A stretch of DNA of 18,584 bases, from positions 1 through 18,584 of the forward strand of contig USAI01000042.1 in assembly GCA_900552675.1 (NCBI GenBank). Direction: 5' to 3'. Below are positions 1 to 7,393 of this stretch, piece by piece (positions within the stretch are counted from its first letter, which is position 1; the number at the start of each line of letters is the position of its first letter). A program made the position numbers and the translations under genes. Below the pieces are notes generated by a model. The model made no database searches, was not told the DNA's origin, and was given only the letters and a program-made list of their open reading frames with translations. The stretch is from an uncultured Prevotella sp. (GTDB lineage Bacteria; Bacteroidota; Bacteroidia; Bacteroidales; Bacteroidaceae).

Positions 1-113
1 GGATTAACTTCTTCTTAACTTCCTCTAACTCCTATTTTGACACACCCTCTTTTATTTTTATCTTTTTTGATACAAAATAATTCATTTTTCTTTTATTCTT
101 TAAAAAAAAATAG

Positions 114-121
114 TACCTTTA
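114..121 (+). promoter_or_regulatory. Possible -7 box for the SpoIIM-MoxR gene run
   Basis: TACCTTTA matches the Bacteroidetes -7 consensus TAnnTTTG except for the last base. It lies in the only AT-rich leader ahead of the eight-gene run, 53 bases before the GTG start at 175. No TTTG is seen at the expected -33 spacing; the upstream stretch is poly-pyrimidine and poly-A instead. The assignment rests on position and a 7 of 8 box match, so it is tentative. Confidence 0.4.
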
Positions 122-174
122 CGCATTGAATGGGCTTTGCTCCCTAATGATGCCCTAAAGAAACACACGCTACC

Positions 175-1173
175 GTGAAAGAGATACTATTTATCAGACA
201 GAACGTGCAACAGTGGCAGAGTATTGAAAACATTGCCGAAGACCCTTCGGCCTACTCGCCCGACGATGTGGCAGGTGCCTATCTACGCGTTACCACCGAC
301 TTGGCCTTCGCGCAGACGCATTATCCCACATCGCGCATCACGGTGTATCTTAACGACTTAGCTTCGGTGCTGCACAATAGTCTTTATCGTCGCCGACACG
401 AAAGGCACTCACGCATTATCACCTTTTGGACACAAGAGGTGCCGCTGACGATGTGGGAGGCACGACACTTGCTGCTGGCGTCGTTCATCATCATGGTGCT
501 GAGCGTGCTGGTGGGCGTTATCTCTCAGATGGGCGACACCGACTTCTGCCGCATCATCTTGGGCGACTGGTACATGGACGAAACACTTGAAAACATACGA
601 AAGGGCACACCCTTTGCCATATATGATAGCGACAGTGTGGGCAATATGCTCTTCAGCATTACTATTAATAATATTATGGTGGCGGCGCGCATCTTTGCTA
701 TGGGGGTGCTTACCAGCTTCTTTACGGGCATTATGCTCATTTACAATGGGGTGATGCTGGGATGCTTTGAAACCTTCTTTGCACAACAACACCTGCTGGG
801 CCCCTCGCTGCTGGCCGTGATGCTGCATGGCACCATCGAGATATCGTCAATCGTGGTGGCGGGCGCCGCTGGATTGGCTATGGGCAACGCTTGGTTGCTG
901 CCAGGTAGTTATAGTCGTATCGAGTCGTTTAAGCGTGGCGCTAAACGCGGACTAAAAATTTTTGTGGGCACGGTGCCGCTGTTTGTGGTGGCTGGCTTTA
1001 TTGAGAGTGTGTGTACGCGCCACACCCATGTGCCCGACGCTATACGCCTGGCGTTTATCTTGCTGTCGGCGGCCTTCGTCCTGTTTTATTTTGTTATCTA
1101 CCCACGCATGTTGCATAAACGCTTGACGAACGTGGAAATATCTGAAAATACGAAACTGAATAATAACTATTAA
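175..1173 (+). CDS. SpoIIM-like (stage II sporulation protein M / DUF95) membrane protein
   Basis: 332-residue polytopic inner-membrane protein. It starts at GTG; the N-terminus MKEILFIRQNVQQW fits the usual opening of the family (an RxN followed by a Trp). Hallmarks are the NN pair at 165-166 opening a helix, NG at 191-192 (YNGVMLG), and the conserved HGTIEISS block at 218-225 followed by AGAAGLAMG. Hydrophobic segments lie near 98-118, 167-190, 208-233, 262-280 and 290-311. SpoIIM acts with SpoIIP/SpoIID in engulfment in spore formers, but nothing here points to sporulation. In non-sporulating bacteria this family commonly sits beside MoxR, DUF58 and RDD genes, as it does here. It is the first gene of the run, 13 bases before the next. 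Its molecular function is unknown, and an envelope-linked role is inference. Confidence 0.85.
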   Translation: MKEILFIRQNVQQWQSIENIAEDPSAYSPDDVAGAYLRVTTDLAFAQTHYPTSRITVYLNDLASVLHNSLYRRRHERHSRIITFWTQEVPLTMWEARHLLLASFIIMVLSVLVGVISQMGDTDFCRIILGDWYMDETLENIRKGTPFAIYDSDSVGNMLFSITINNIMVAARIFAMGVLTSFFTGIMLIYNGVMLGCFETFFAQQHLLGPSLLAVMLHGTIEISSIVVAGAAGLAMGNAWLLPGSYSRIESFKRGAKRGLKIFVGTVPLFVVAGFIESVCTRHTHVPDAIRLAFILLSAAFVLFYFVIYPRMLHKRLTNVEISENTKLNNNY

Positions 1174-1186
1174 AAAACGATCCATT

Positions 1187-2191
1187 ATGAACAACACCAA
1201 ACAACGCAGAATTAATCTCTACGCTTCACGTTCGATAGGCGAGACGCTATCGGCTACCTTCGATTTCGTGACACAAAACTTTGTGCCATTGATAAAATTT
1301 TTGGCGGCCTTTTTGTTGCCTGTAAGTGCTTTGATGGGCTTGAGCTATCAATCAATGTTTAGCAGTTTTGCGCATATAGATAATTTAAACGACGAAACAG
1401 AACAGATATTATCAGTCGTGATGAGCTATCTACCTGTCCTTGTGCTGTGTTTGATAGGTGCGTTGCTGACGGTGGCCGTTACGTACACGCTGATGCAGAA
1501 ATATCAGCAACGCGATAACTTGCTTAAAGGCCTTACGCTAAACGAGATAAAGCCCTTGCTGAAACACAACCTCTGGCGAGTGTTAAAGATGTTGTTGCTA
1601 TTAACGCTGATAGGCATGGTGGCCTTTGTGGTTTTGGTGTTGGTAGCTACGATGATAATGTCGATTGGTAGCAAATTTGAAGCATTCTTATTCTTGCTGT
1701 ATATGGCTATGTTAGCGATAGCCTTGCCCTTGGGCCTTGTGCTACCAATGTGCGTGTTTGAACCCGAGCTTAGCCTGTTTAGTTGTGTGAAGAAGGCGTT
1801 GCGTCTGGGCTTTAAAACATGGGGTACGCTGTTTGTGGTGATGTTAGTTATCACAATGCTGGTGCAGATAGTATCGTTCATATTGATGATACCGTTCCTG
1901 TTTACAACGATGACCACCATGTTTTTTGAAATCGACTCTTCCCAATACGCCTCATTGGCTTACACCAGCTCGGCATGGTTCTCGGTGTTGACGTTTGCAT
2001 CGAGCCTATTGTTCTGCTTTGGCTTGCTGCTGATGTCGGCGTTATCGTTCGTAGCTTTTGCCTTCTGCTATGGCCGTGCTGCCGATAAGGTGGAGGGCGT
2101 GTCGGTGAAGAACGCTGTGCAAAACTTTGATAGCACCTCGTTGACAGAAGATACTACTGCCGATATCATCTCTCAGTTTGATAAAGAATAA
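1187..2191 (+). CDS. Six-helix integral membrane protein of unknown function
   Basis: 334 residues with about six hydrophobic segments near 33-54, 80-102, 133-157, 165-192, 213-240 and 265-295, and a hydrophilic, acidic C-terminal tail after 300. The N-terminal pattern (RSIGETLSATFDFVTQNF, then a helix) and the Pro-containing helix before VFEPELSLFSCVKKALRL resemble the membrane part of glycerophosphodiester phosphodiesterase-type and DUF975-like proteins. No enzyme motif is visible, so this is fold resemblance only. It lies between the SpoIIM-like and DUF4129 genes, 13 and 33 bases away, and is probably cotranscribed. A scaffold or channel-like partner of the MoxR module is possible but unproven. 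Confidence 0.75.
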   Translation: MNNTKQRRINLYASRSIGETLSATFDFVTQNFVPLIKFLAAFLLPVSALMGLSYQSMFSSFAHIDNLNDETEQILSVVMSYLPVLVLCLIGALLTVAVTYTLMQKYQQRDNLLKGLTLNEIKPLLKHNLWRVLKMLLLLTLIGMVAFVVLVLVATMIMSIGSKFEAFLFLLYMAMLAIALPLGLVLPMCVFEPELSLFSCVKKALRLGFKTWGTLFVVMLVITMLVQIVSFILMIPFLFTTMTTMFFEIDSSQYASLAYTSSAWFSVLTFASSLLFCFGLLLMSALSFVAFAFCYGRAADKVEGVSVKNAVQNFDSTSLTEDTTADIISQFDKE

Positions 2192-2224
2192 CCTACCAGT
2201 AAATAAAAAGTGTGCTAAGAAATA

Positions 2225-2887
2225 ATGAGTTGCGCTGTGGCTATAGATACGCTTAAAACCGACTCTGCCATGCTGAACGCGTTGCGGAATAACCCCGACT
2301 TTGGCTATTCGCGCGAACTGGTTCAGGTGAAATCGTCGACGTGGCAGTGGATGTCTGACCGTCTGGCCGAATGGTATCAGAGCCTGCTCAACTCGGTATT
2401 TCCTAACGAAAACAACTGGTATCTGTGGCTCATAGTGGCGTTGGTGGTGATAGGCATCATCATTGCCATTGTGGTGTTGCGCAACCGCTATTTGTTGAGG
2501 CTAAAGGAGAACACTGACAGCGGCTATGTGGTGACTGACGATACCATCTATGGCATCGACTTTGAACAGCAGATAAAAGCGGCGCTGGGTAGAGACGATT
2601 ATCGCACAGCGCTGAGAATGATATACTTGCAAACGCTGAAGTGGCTGGATGATAACCACCACATTCATTGGCAACCGCAGAAAACACCTTCGCAATATGT
2701 GCGCGAATATCGGTGTGCACCGTTCAATACGCTTACCACGTTGTTTATACGCATACGCTATGGTGGCTTTGAGGCCGACCAAGCGCTGGTAGATGAGGCT
2801 TTGCGTATGCGGGCGGCCGTGTGCCAAGACGATGCTTCGTTGCATTGCGAGCCTAAGGGGCAAGGCGAGAAAGGAGGTGAGCGATGA
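2225..2887 (+). CDS. DUF4129 domain protein, single-pass membrane
   Basis: 220 residues with one strong transmembrane segment near 65-86 followed by Arg/Lys-rich residues (LRNRYLLRLK), which predicts N-terminus outside and C-terminus in the cytoplasm. The C-terminal part (about 112-195) carries the DUF4129 pattern: an AL-x-RDDYRTALRMIYLQTL stretch, WQPQKTPSQYVRE, then FIRIRYGGFEAD. An in-frame TAA lies just upstream (2216-2218), so the protein cannot extend further and has no cleavable signal peptide. The membrane helix must serve as a signal anchor. Its stop overlaps the next start as ATGA. DUF4129 proteins are regular partners of MoxR/DUF58 and DUF4350; biochemical function is not established. 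Confidence 0.85.
   Translation: MSCAVAIDTLKTDSAMLNALRNNPDFGYSRELVQVKSSTWQWMSDRLAEWYQSLLNSVFPNENNWYLWLIVALVVIGIIIAIVVLRNRYLLRLKENTDSGYVVTDDTIYGIDFEQQIKAALGRDDYRTALRMIYLQTLKWLDDNHHIHWQPQKTPSQYVREYRCAPFNTLTTLFIRIRYGGFEADQALVDEALRMRAAVCQDDASLHCEPKGQGEKGGER
2871..2880 (+). promoter_or_regulatory. Strong Shine-Dalgarno site for the DUF4350 gene
   Basis: AAGGAGGTGA lies three bases ahead of the ATG at 2884, inside the end of the DUF4129 reading frame. The GGAGG core ends six bases before the start, a normal spacing. Most Bacteroidetes genes, including every other gene in this window, lack such a site. Here it coincides with an ATGA stop-start overlap, so it may boost reinitiation and fix the DUF4129 to DUF4350 ratio. 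Confidence 0.6.
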
Positions 2888-4260
2888 AGACGATGAAGAT
2901 ATACATCATAGGCTTTGCGGCGTTCACGGCCTTGCTGGTGTGGCTGAATATGCATGCTCCGCAACGTTTTATATGGGAACCCACCTATGCGCATATTGAC
3001 AAGAACCCCTTTGGCTGTGCGGCGTTTGATAGTGTGATGGGGCAGACGCTTAGGCACGGTTACAGCGTGAGCACGAAGAGTTTGCATGAATTGAGCCTTG
3101 ACACCACACCGCAAACGGTGCTGATGCTGGGCCGAATGTTAAATATATCGAAAAAACATGCCGACGACATTGACCGCATCTTGAAACGTGGTGGCAATGT
3201 GGTGATGGTGGCGCAAAATAGTTTGTATGTTAATGACTCGCTGCTGAAAGCCCGCTATGGCATGTGTATGAGCGATGGCTACCGATATTTTAATCTCTCG
3301 ACCCTGCGCAAACAGTTGGCCGATAAAAACCCGCTGGCCTTTATCAACCTTTATTGTGTGAAACAGGGTGGGTATGACGAGTGTAGGCTGCGCATTGTTC
3401 GGTCACTGGTATCGGCTTCGGTGACGGTAGACGATTCAATAGGTGGGCGTAAGGTTCCGTACATGCCGTTAGCTTATGTCACCGATGCTGACTATTATGC
3501 CAGTGAAACCGATGATGATGAGTGGGAGGCCGACTCGGTAGAAGTAGACTCAGCGATGGTAGATGATGTGGCCTCAGACATGACACAGCCCTATGACACG
3601 TTGAGCTGGATGGCCGTGGAACGAAACCTGTATCGAGGCAAACTAATCATGGTGTCTACACCCTTGCTCTTCACTAATTATGGCATACTTGATCGCGCTG
3701 CTAACGTGTATCTTATGCGCCTGATGAGTAGGGTAGACAATGTGCCTGTGGTGAGGATGGATGGCGATGTAGAGCTTACAATCAATGGAGAAAGGAAAGA
3801 GGCCGAGGCACAGTCGCCCTTGCATTTCTTCTTGCAGCATCCACCGCTCAAGTGGGCCATATATCTCACCTTGGCCACTGTGCTGCTGTTTTACATCGTA
3901 ACGGCGCGGCGCCGACAACGGGTGATACCTGTAGTGAGAGGCAAGCGCGAAAGCGAATTGGAGTTTGCGCGGCTGGTAAGTAAGCTTTATCTGCACTGTC
4001 ACGATAATGCTGACCTGGTGTGTAAAAAGCGAGCACTCTTTGCCGATGCCCTGCGCTCGGCCCTTGATGTTGACATCTTCGACCGTAAGGCCGATGCTGT
4101 TTCGGTGGCTACCATTGCGGCATGTACGGGGCAGGACGCTGAACGCATAAAGGCGCTGCTGCTTGACCTACGTCTTGTGGGCGAGGGTGAGGTGAAGATG
4201 AGCGATAAAGAGATGAAGCGCCTTATCGACCAAATGAATGAAATAATAAAAAAATTATAA
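2884..4260 (+). CDS. DUF4350 domain membrane protein
   Basis: 458 residues. Helix 1 (about 5-22) anchors the N-terminus. Then comes the extracytoplasmic DUF4350 region with the typical opening WEPTYAHIDKNPFGCAAFD (31-49), a TVLMLG strand and a GGNVVMVA strand (103-110). DUF4350 is related to the class I glutamine-amidotransferase-like fold shared with GldG/IFT52-type domains, without catalytic residues that I can see. A very acidic stretch spans roughly 208-231. Helix 2 (323-340) is followed by ARRRQR and a cytoplasmic tail (341-458) with a small helical domain. The gene overlaps the DUF4129 frame by four bases and precedes moxR by 20 bases. It is probably a structural or binding partner of the MoxR/DUF58 complex; the ligand is unknown. 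Confidence 0.82.
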   Translation: MKTMKIYIIGFAAFTALLVWLNMHAPQRFIWEPTYAHIDKNPFGCAAFDSVMGQTLRHGYSVSTKSLHELSLDTTPQTVLMLGRMLNISKKHADDIDRILKRGGNVVMVAQNSLYVNDSLLKARYGMCMSDGYRYFNLSTLRKQLADKNPLAFINLYCVKQGGYDECRLRIVRSLVSASVTVDDSIGGRKVPYMPLAYVTDADYYASETDDDEWEADSVEVDSAMVDDVASDMTQPYDTLSWMAVERNLYRGKLIMVSTPLLFTNYGILDRAANVYLMRLMSRVDNVPVVRMDGDVELTINGERKEAEAQSPLHFFLQHPPLKWAIYLTLATVLLFYIVTARRRQRVIPVVRGKRESELEFARLVSKLYLHCHDNADLVCKKRALFADALRSALDVDIFDRKADAVSVATIAACTGQDAERIKALLLDLRLVGEGEVKMSDKEMKRLIDQMNEIIKKL

Positions 4261-4280
4261 CGATATTATAAAAAGAGCTT

Positions 4281-5246
4281 ATGGAAGAGCAACGTACTGA
4301 CCTGTCTCTCATTGCTGAGAAAACACAGCAACTGCGTGACAGCATCGCACAAATAGTCGTCGGACAAACTGAGGCCGTAGACCTGCTGCTAACCAGCATC
4401 GTGGCGGGCGGACATGTGCTTATTGAGGGTGTGCCGGGCGTGGCAAAGACGCTTACCGCACGACTGCTGGCACGACTGATTGACGCACGCTTCTCTCGCG
4501 TGCAGTTTACGCCCGACTTGATGCCCAGCGACGTGTTGGGCACAACGGTGTTTAATATGAAATCGTCTGAGTTTGACTTCCATATGGGGCCTGTGTTTGC
4601 CGACATTGTGCTGGTAGACGAGATAAACCGTGCGCCAGCAAAGACGCAGGCGGCCTTGTTTGAGGTGATGGAGGAACGCCAGGTAACCATTGATGGACAG
4701 ACGCATGCTATGGGCGATGTGTTTACCATCATTGCCACACAAAACCCTGTTGAACAGGAAGGTACCTATAAACTGCCTGAGGCACAACTTGACCGCTTTG
4801 TGATGAAGATAACGATGGGATATCCTTCGGTTGATGAAGAGGTGGCCATCTTAGATAGCAAAAAACAGGGCATGCGCTTTGCCCACCTTGATGAGGTGCA
4901 GCCCGTGCTGAGCATTGACGAACTGCTGCACATGCGGGCTCAGGTGGGCAATGTGAGGGCCGACGCGTCGCTGTTGCGATATATTGCTGAGATTGCTCAG
5001 CAAACGCGACAGAGCAAGGCGGTGTATCTGGGGGCCTCGCCACGTGCTTCGGTGGCTGTGCTGGCTACAGCTAAGGCGTATGCCATGATTAATGGTCGCG
5101 ACTTTGTTACGCCCGACGATATTAAGTTTGTGGTGCCTTATGTTTATCAGCACCGACTGATGCTCACCGCTGAGGCCGAGATGCAAGGCTTTACGCCCTT
5201 TAAGGTGGCGCAGATGCTGATGGATAAGGTGGAGGTGCCTAAATAA
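4281..5246 (+). CDS. MoxR-family AAA+ ATPase
   Basis: 321 residues, normal for the family. The Walker A motif GVPGVAKT is at 50-57 (Lys56), Walker B IVLVDE at 109-114, sensor 1 TQNP at 153-156, the LDRF box at 170-173 and the sensor 2 GASPRA at 251-256. All ATPase residues are present, so it should be active. MoxR ATPases are cytoplasmic chaperone-like hexamers that act with von Willebrand A-type partners to mature or remodel complexes, classically methanol dehydrogenase. The immediate partner here is the DUF58 gene, 20 bases downstream, and the DUF4129/DUF4350 genes lie upstream, an arrangement seen repeatedly in other phyla. The client protein cannot be told from the sequence. Confidence 0.95.
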   Translation: MEEQRTDLSLIAEKTQQLRDSIAQIVVGQTEAVDLLLTSIVAGGHVLIEGVPGVAKTLTARLLARLIDARFSRVQFTPDLMPSDVLGTTVFNMKSSEFDFHMGPVFADIVLVDEINRAPAKTQAALFEVMEERQVTIDGQTHAMGDVFTIIATQNPVEQEGTYKLPEAQLDRFVMKITMGYPSVDEEVAILDSKKQGMRFAHLDEVQPVLSIDELLHMRAQVGNVRADASLLRYIAEIAQQTRQSKAVYLGASPRASVAVLATAKAYAMINGRDFVTPDDIKFVVPYVYQHRLMLTAEAEMQGFTPFKVAQMLMDKVEVPK

Positions 5247-5266
5247 TAAGGTAATAGTGGTATAGT

Positions 5267-6571
5267 ATGTTTCTTACGCGCCGTTTTTATATCGTTATGT
5301 CGCTGCTCATCATCGTTGTGGCAGTGGGCTATGCTCTGCCGTCGCTCATGGGGGTGGGTATGGTGGGCGTGGCCTTACTTGTAGTGGCTACGGTCGTTGA
5401 GGTGGCGTTGCTCTACCAGAAACGGGGCGTAGAGGCATGGCGCAGTTGTGATGCGCGCTTCTCGAATGGCGACGACAATCGCGTGGATATTCGTGTTGAG
5501 AACCATTTCGGTTTCCGACTTCTACTGGAGGTTATCGACGAGAGTCCGGTGGTGTTTCAACGTCGTGACATTGTCTTCACCCTAACACTGCAGGCTGGCC
5601 AGGGAAAAACCATTAGCTATACCTTGCGCCCCACACAGCGTGGCGACTATGCCTTTGGGCAAGTGCGCGTGTTTGCTTCTACCTCGTTGGGCTTGGCGCA
5701 ACGGAGGTTTAGTTGCTCCAAACCGCAAAGCGTGAAGGTGTATCCCGCGTTTATGATATTACGGCAATATGAGTTGCTGGCTATTAGTAATCAACTGACA
5801 GCGCTGGGTATAAAACGTATTCGGCGGGTGGGCAACTACACTGAATTTGAACAGATTAAAGATTATGTGGCGGGCGACGACTTTCGCACCATCAACTGGA
5901 AGGCTTCGGCACGACGACATGAACTGATGGTGAACGTTTACCAAACAGAACGCTCGCAACAGGTGCTGTGCCTCGTAGATAAGGGTAGGGTGATGCATGC
6001 GGCATTTCAGGGTATGTCGCTGCTCGATTATGCCATCAACGCATCGCTGGCATTATCGTTTGTGGCCATGCATAAGGAGGATAAGGCGGGCATTGCTACC
6101 TTCTGCCAACGGGTAGACAACTTTGTGACGCCCTCGCGACAGCCCTCGCAGATGCGCACCATACTTGACACACTGTATAACGTTAGTACCGACTTTGGCG
6201 AGAGCGACTTCTCAACATTTACCACCGAACTGCCCTTGTTCTTGCGCCGAAGGTCGTTGGTGGTGCTGTTTACCAACTTTCATGGCACGGCCACTATGCA
6301 ACGACAGTTGCCGTATCTTAAGCAGTTGGCCCGACATCATAGGTTGCTGGTAGTGTTCTTTGCCAATACCTCGTTGCATGAATATGTTGATACTAAAGCT
6401 CGCACCACGGCCGACTATTATGAACATGTGGTGGCCGAAACGATGATACACGACCAGCAGTTGGCGGCGCAGCAACTTCGACAGCACGGCATCTTAAGTT
6501 TGCTTACCACGCCTGAACAGCTTTCGGTAAACGTGATAAACAAGTATTTGGAAATAAAACAAAAATACTGA
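5267..6571 (+). CDS. DUF58 (von Willebrand A-like) membrane-anchored protein
   Basis: 434 residues. Two N-terminal helices (about 8-26 and 29-50) are followed by a beta-rich segment, the DUF58 signature TEFEQIKDYVAGDDFRTINW at 192-211 continuing KASAR, and a C-terminal vWA-like domain. The metal-binding (MIDAS) motif is weak: where DxSxS is expected the sequence reads LVDKGRVM (Asp238), so the serines are missing. DUF58 proteins are the usual partners of MoxR ATPases. The gene follows moxR by 20 bases and is surely in the same transcript. The vWA domain should face the cytoplasm, where MoxR could act on it. Its metal binding is doubtful. Confidence 0.92.
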   Translation: MFLTRRFYIVMSLLIIVVAVGYALPSLMGVGMVGVALLVVATVVEVALLYQKRGVEAWRSCDARFSNGDDNRVDIRVENHFGFRLLLEVIDESPVVFQRRDIVFTLTLQAGQGKTISYTLRPTQRGDYAFGQVRVFASTSLGLAQRRFSCSKPQSVKVYPAFMILRQYELLAISNQLTALGIKRIRRVGNYTEFEQIKDYVAGDDFRTINWKASARRHELMVNVYQTERSQQVLCLVDKGRVMHAAFQGMSLLDYAINASLALSFVAMHKEDKAGIATFCQRVDNFVTPSRQPSQMRTILDTLYNVSTDFGESDFSTFTTELPLFLRRRSLVVLFTNFHGTATMQRQLPYLKQLARHHRLLVVFFANTSLHEYVDTKARTTADYYEHVVAETMIHDQQLAAQQLRQHGILSLLTTPEQLSVNVINKYLEIKQKY

Positions 6572-6618
6572 TGGCGCGTGTGGCTCTTCATGCTTTCACG
6601 TCTTGTATAATTATATAA
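6571..6618 (+). other. Possible 15-codon ORF between the DUF58 and RDD genes
   Basis: An ATG overlaps the DUF58 stop (TGATG) and opens a 15-residue frame, MARVALHAFTSCIII, ending at TAA. It is out of frame with the RDD gene 14 bases further on. It could be translated by stop-start coupling, or be chance in the 60-base spacer. Only the coupling geometry supports it. Confidence 0.15.
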
Positions 6619-6631
6619 TTGAACAACAGTC

Positions 6632-7366
6632 ATGACCTCTTCAGATATCGTTACCAGCCAGTATGTTAGCATCAAACAAACGCCTGCCAGTGTGGGCGAA
6701 CGCATGTTGGCACGCCTTATCGACAGCATCGTTTTGTATGTCTACATGATTAGTATGTATGTGCTGGTAGATGGACTGATGAATTATTACTATATCTCTG
6801 ACGACTTCCTGCGCCTTAGTTTTGTGTTTATCCTCTTTGCACCTTTTCTGTTTTATTCGCTACTGTGCGAGTGGTTGTTTAACGGACAAAGCATTGGCAA
6901 ACGGTGCATGGGGCTGCGTGTGGTGATGGTGGATGGCGACACGTTGACGCTGGGCGCCATCTTGATGCGGTGGATGATGCTGCTTGTCGACTTCTATGCT
7001 TGCTTGATGGGGGTGCTGTTTATTGCTTTTACGCGTCGGCATCAGCGCATTGGCGACCTTGCCGCTGGCACTATGGTGATACGCAAGCCCAGCGCAAAGC
7101 GTATGCACCTCAACATTGACGAGTTTTTCTATGCCAGTCCTGATTATAAGCCCACGTTCCCTGAGGCGCAAAACCTGTCGCTTGAACAGGCCGACATTAT
7201 TCAAAATGTGCTTTATGGCAACGTGATGTATGACGATGAACAGGTGGCGCTCTTGGCTAAAAAGGTAGAAAAGGTGCTGGATGTAGTGAATAAACAGTCG
7301 TCTGACGTAGCCTTCTTAACCACTGTTCTGCACGATTATCAGTATTATGCGCTAAGGATTATTTGA
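6632..7366 (+). CDS. RDD family membrane protein
   Basis: 244 residues. The RDD domain covers about 18-152: ARLID at 27-31 opens helix 1, GQSIGKRCMGLRVV (85-98) follows helix 2, and RRHQRIGDLAAGTMVIR (135-151) ends the domain. Helices lie near 29-50, 60-82 and 106-134. The C-terminal 90 residues are soluble and not recognisable; this extension is longer than in minimal RDD proteins. RDD proteins have been linked to ion transport in some bacteria, but the family is diverse and often accompanies SpoIIM and MoxR genes, as here. The gene sits 60 bases after the DUF58 gene and 27 before the glycosidase gene. Confidence 0.9.
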   Translation: MTSSDIVTSQYVSIKQTPASVGERMLARLIDSIVLYVYMISMYVLVDGLMNYYYISDDFLRLSFVFILFAPFLFYSLLCEWLFNGQSIGKRCMGLRVVMVDGDTLTLGAILMRWMMLLVDFYACLMGVLFIAFTRRHQRIGDLAAGTMVIRKPSAKRMHLNIDEFFYASPDYKPTFPEAQNLSLEQADIIQNVLYGNVMYDDEQVALLAKKVEKVLDVVNKQSSDVAFLTTVLHDYQYYALRII

Positions 7367-7393
7367 TTTTGCAGATAGAATTACATCATTTAT

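Noticed and set aside
117..159. Possible leader hairpin (CTTTA/TAAAG and GGGC/GCCC) before the SpoIIM-like gene
   Set aside because: The pairing needs a 10-base one-sided bulge and overlaps the -7 box; only four GC pairs would be in the transcript.
175..1173. Sporulation function for the SpoIIM-like gene
   Set aside because: No other sporulation gene is present and the context is a MoxR/DUF58 module in a non-sporulating lineage.
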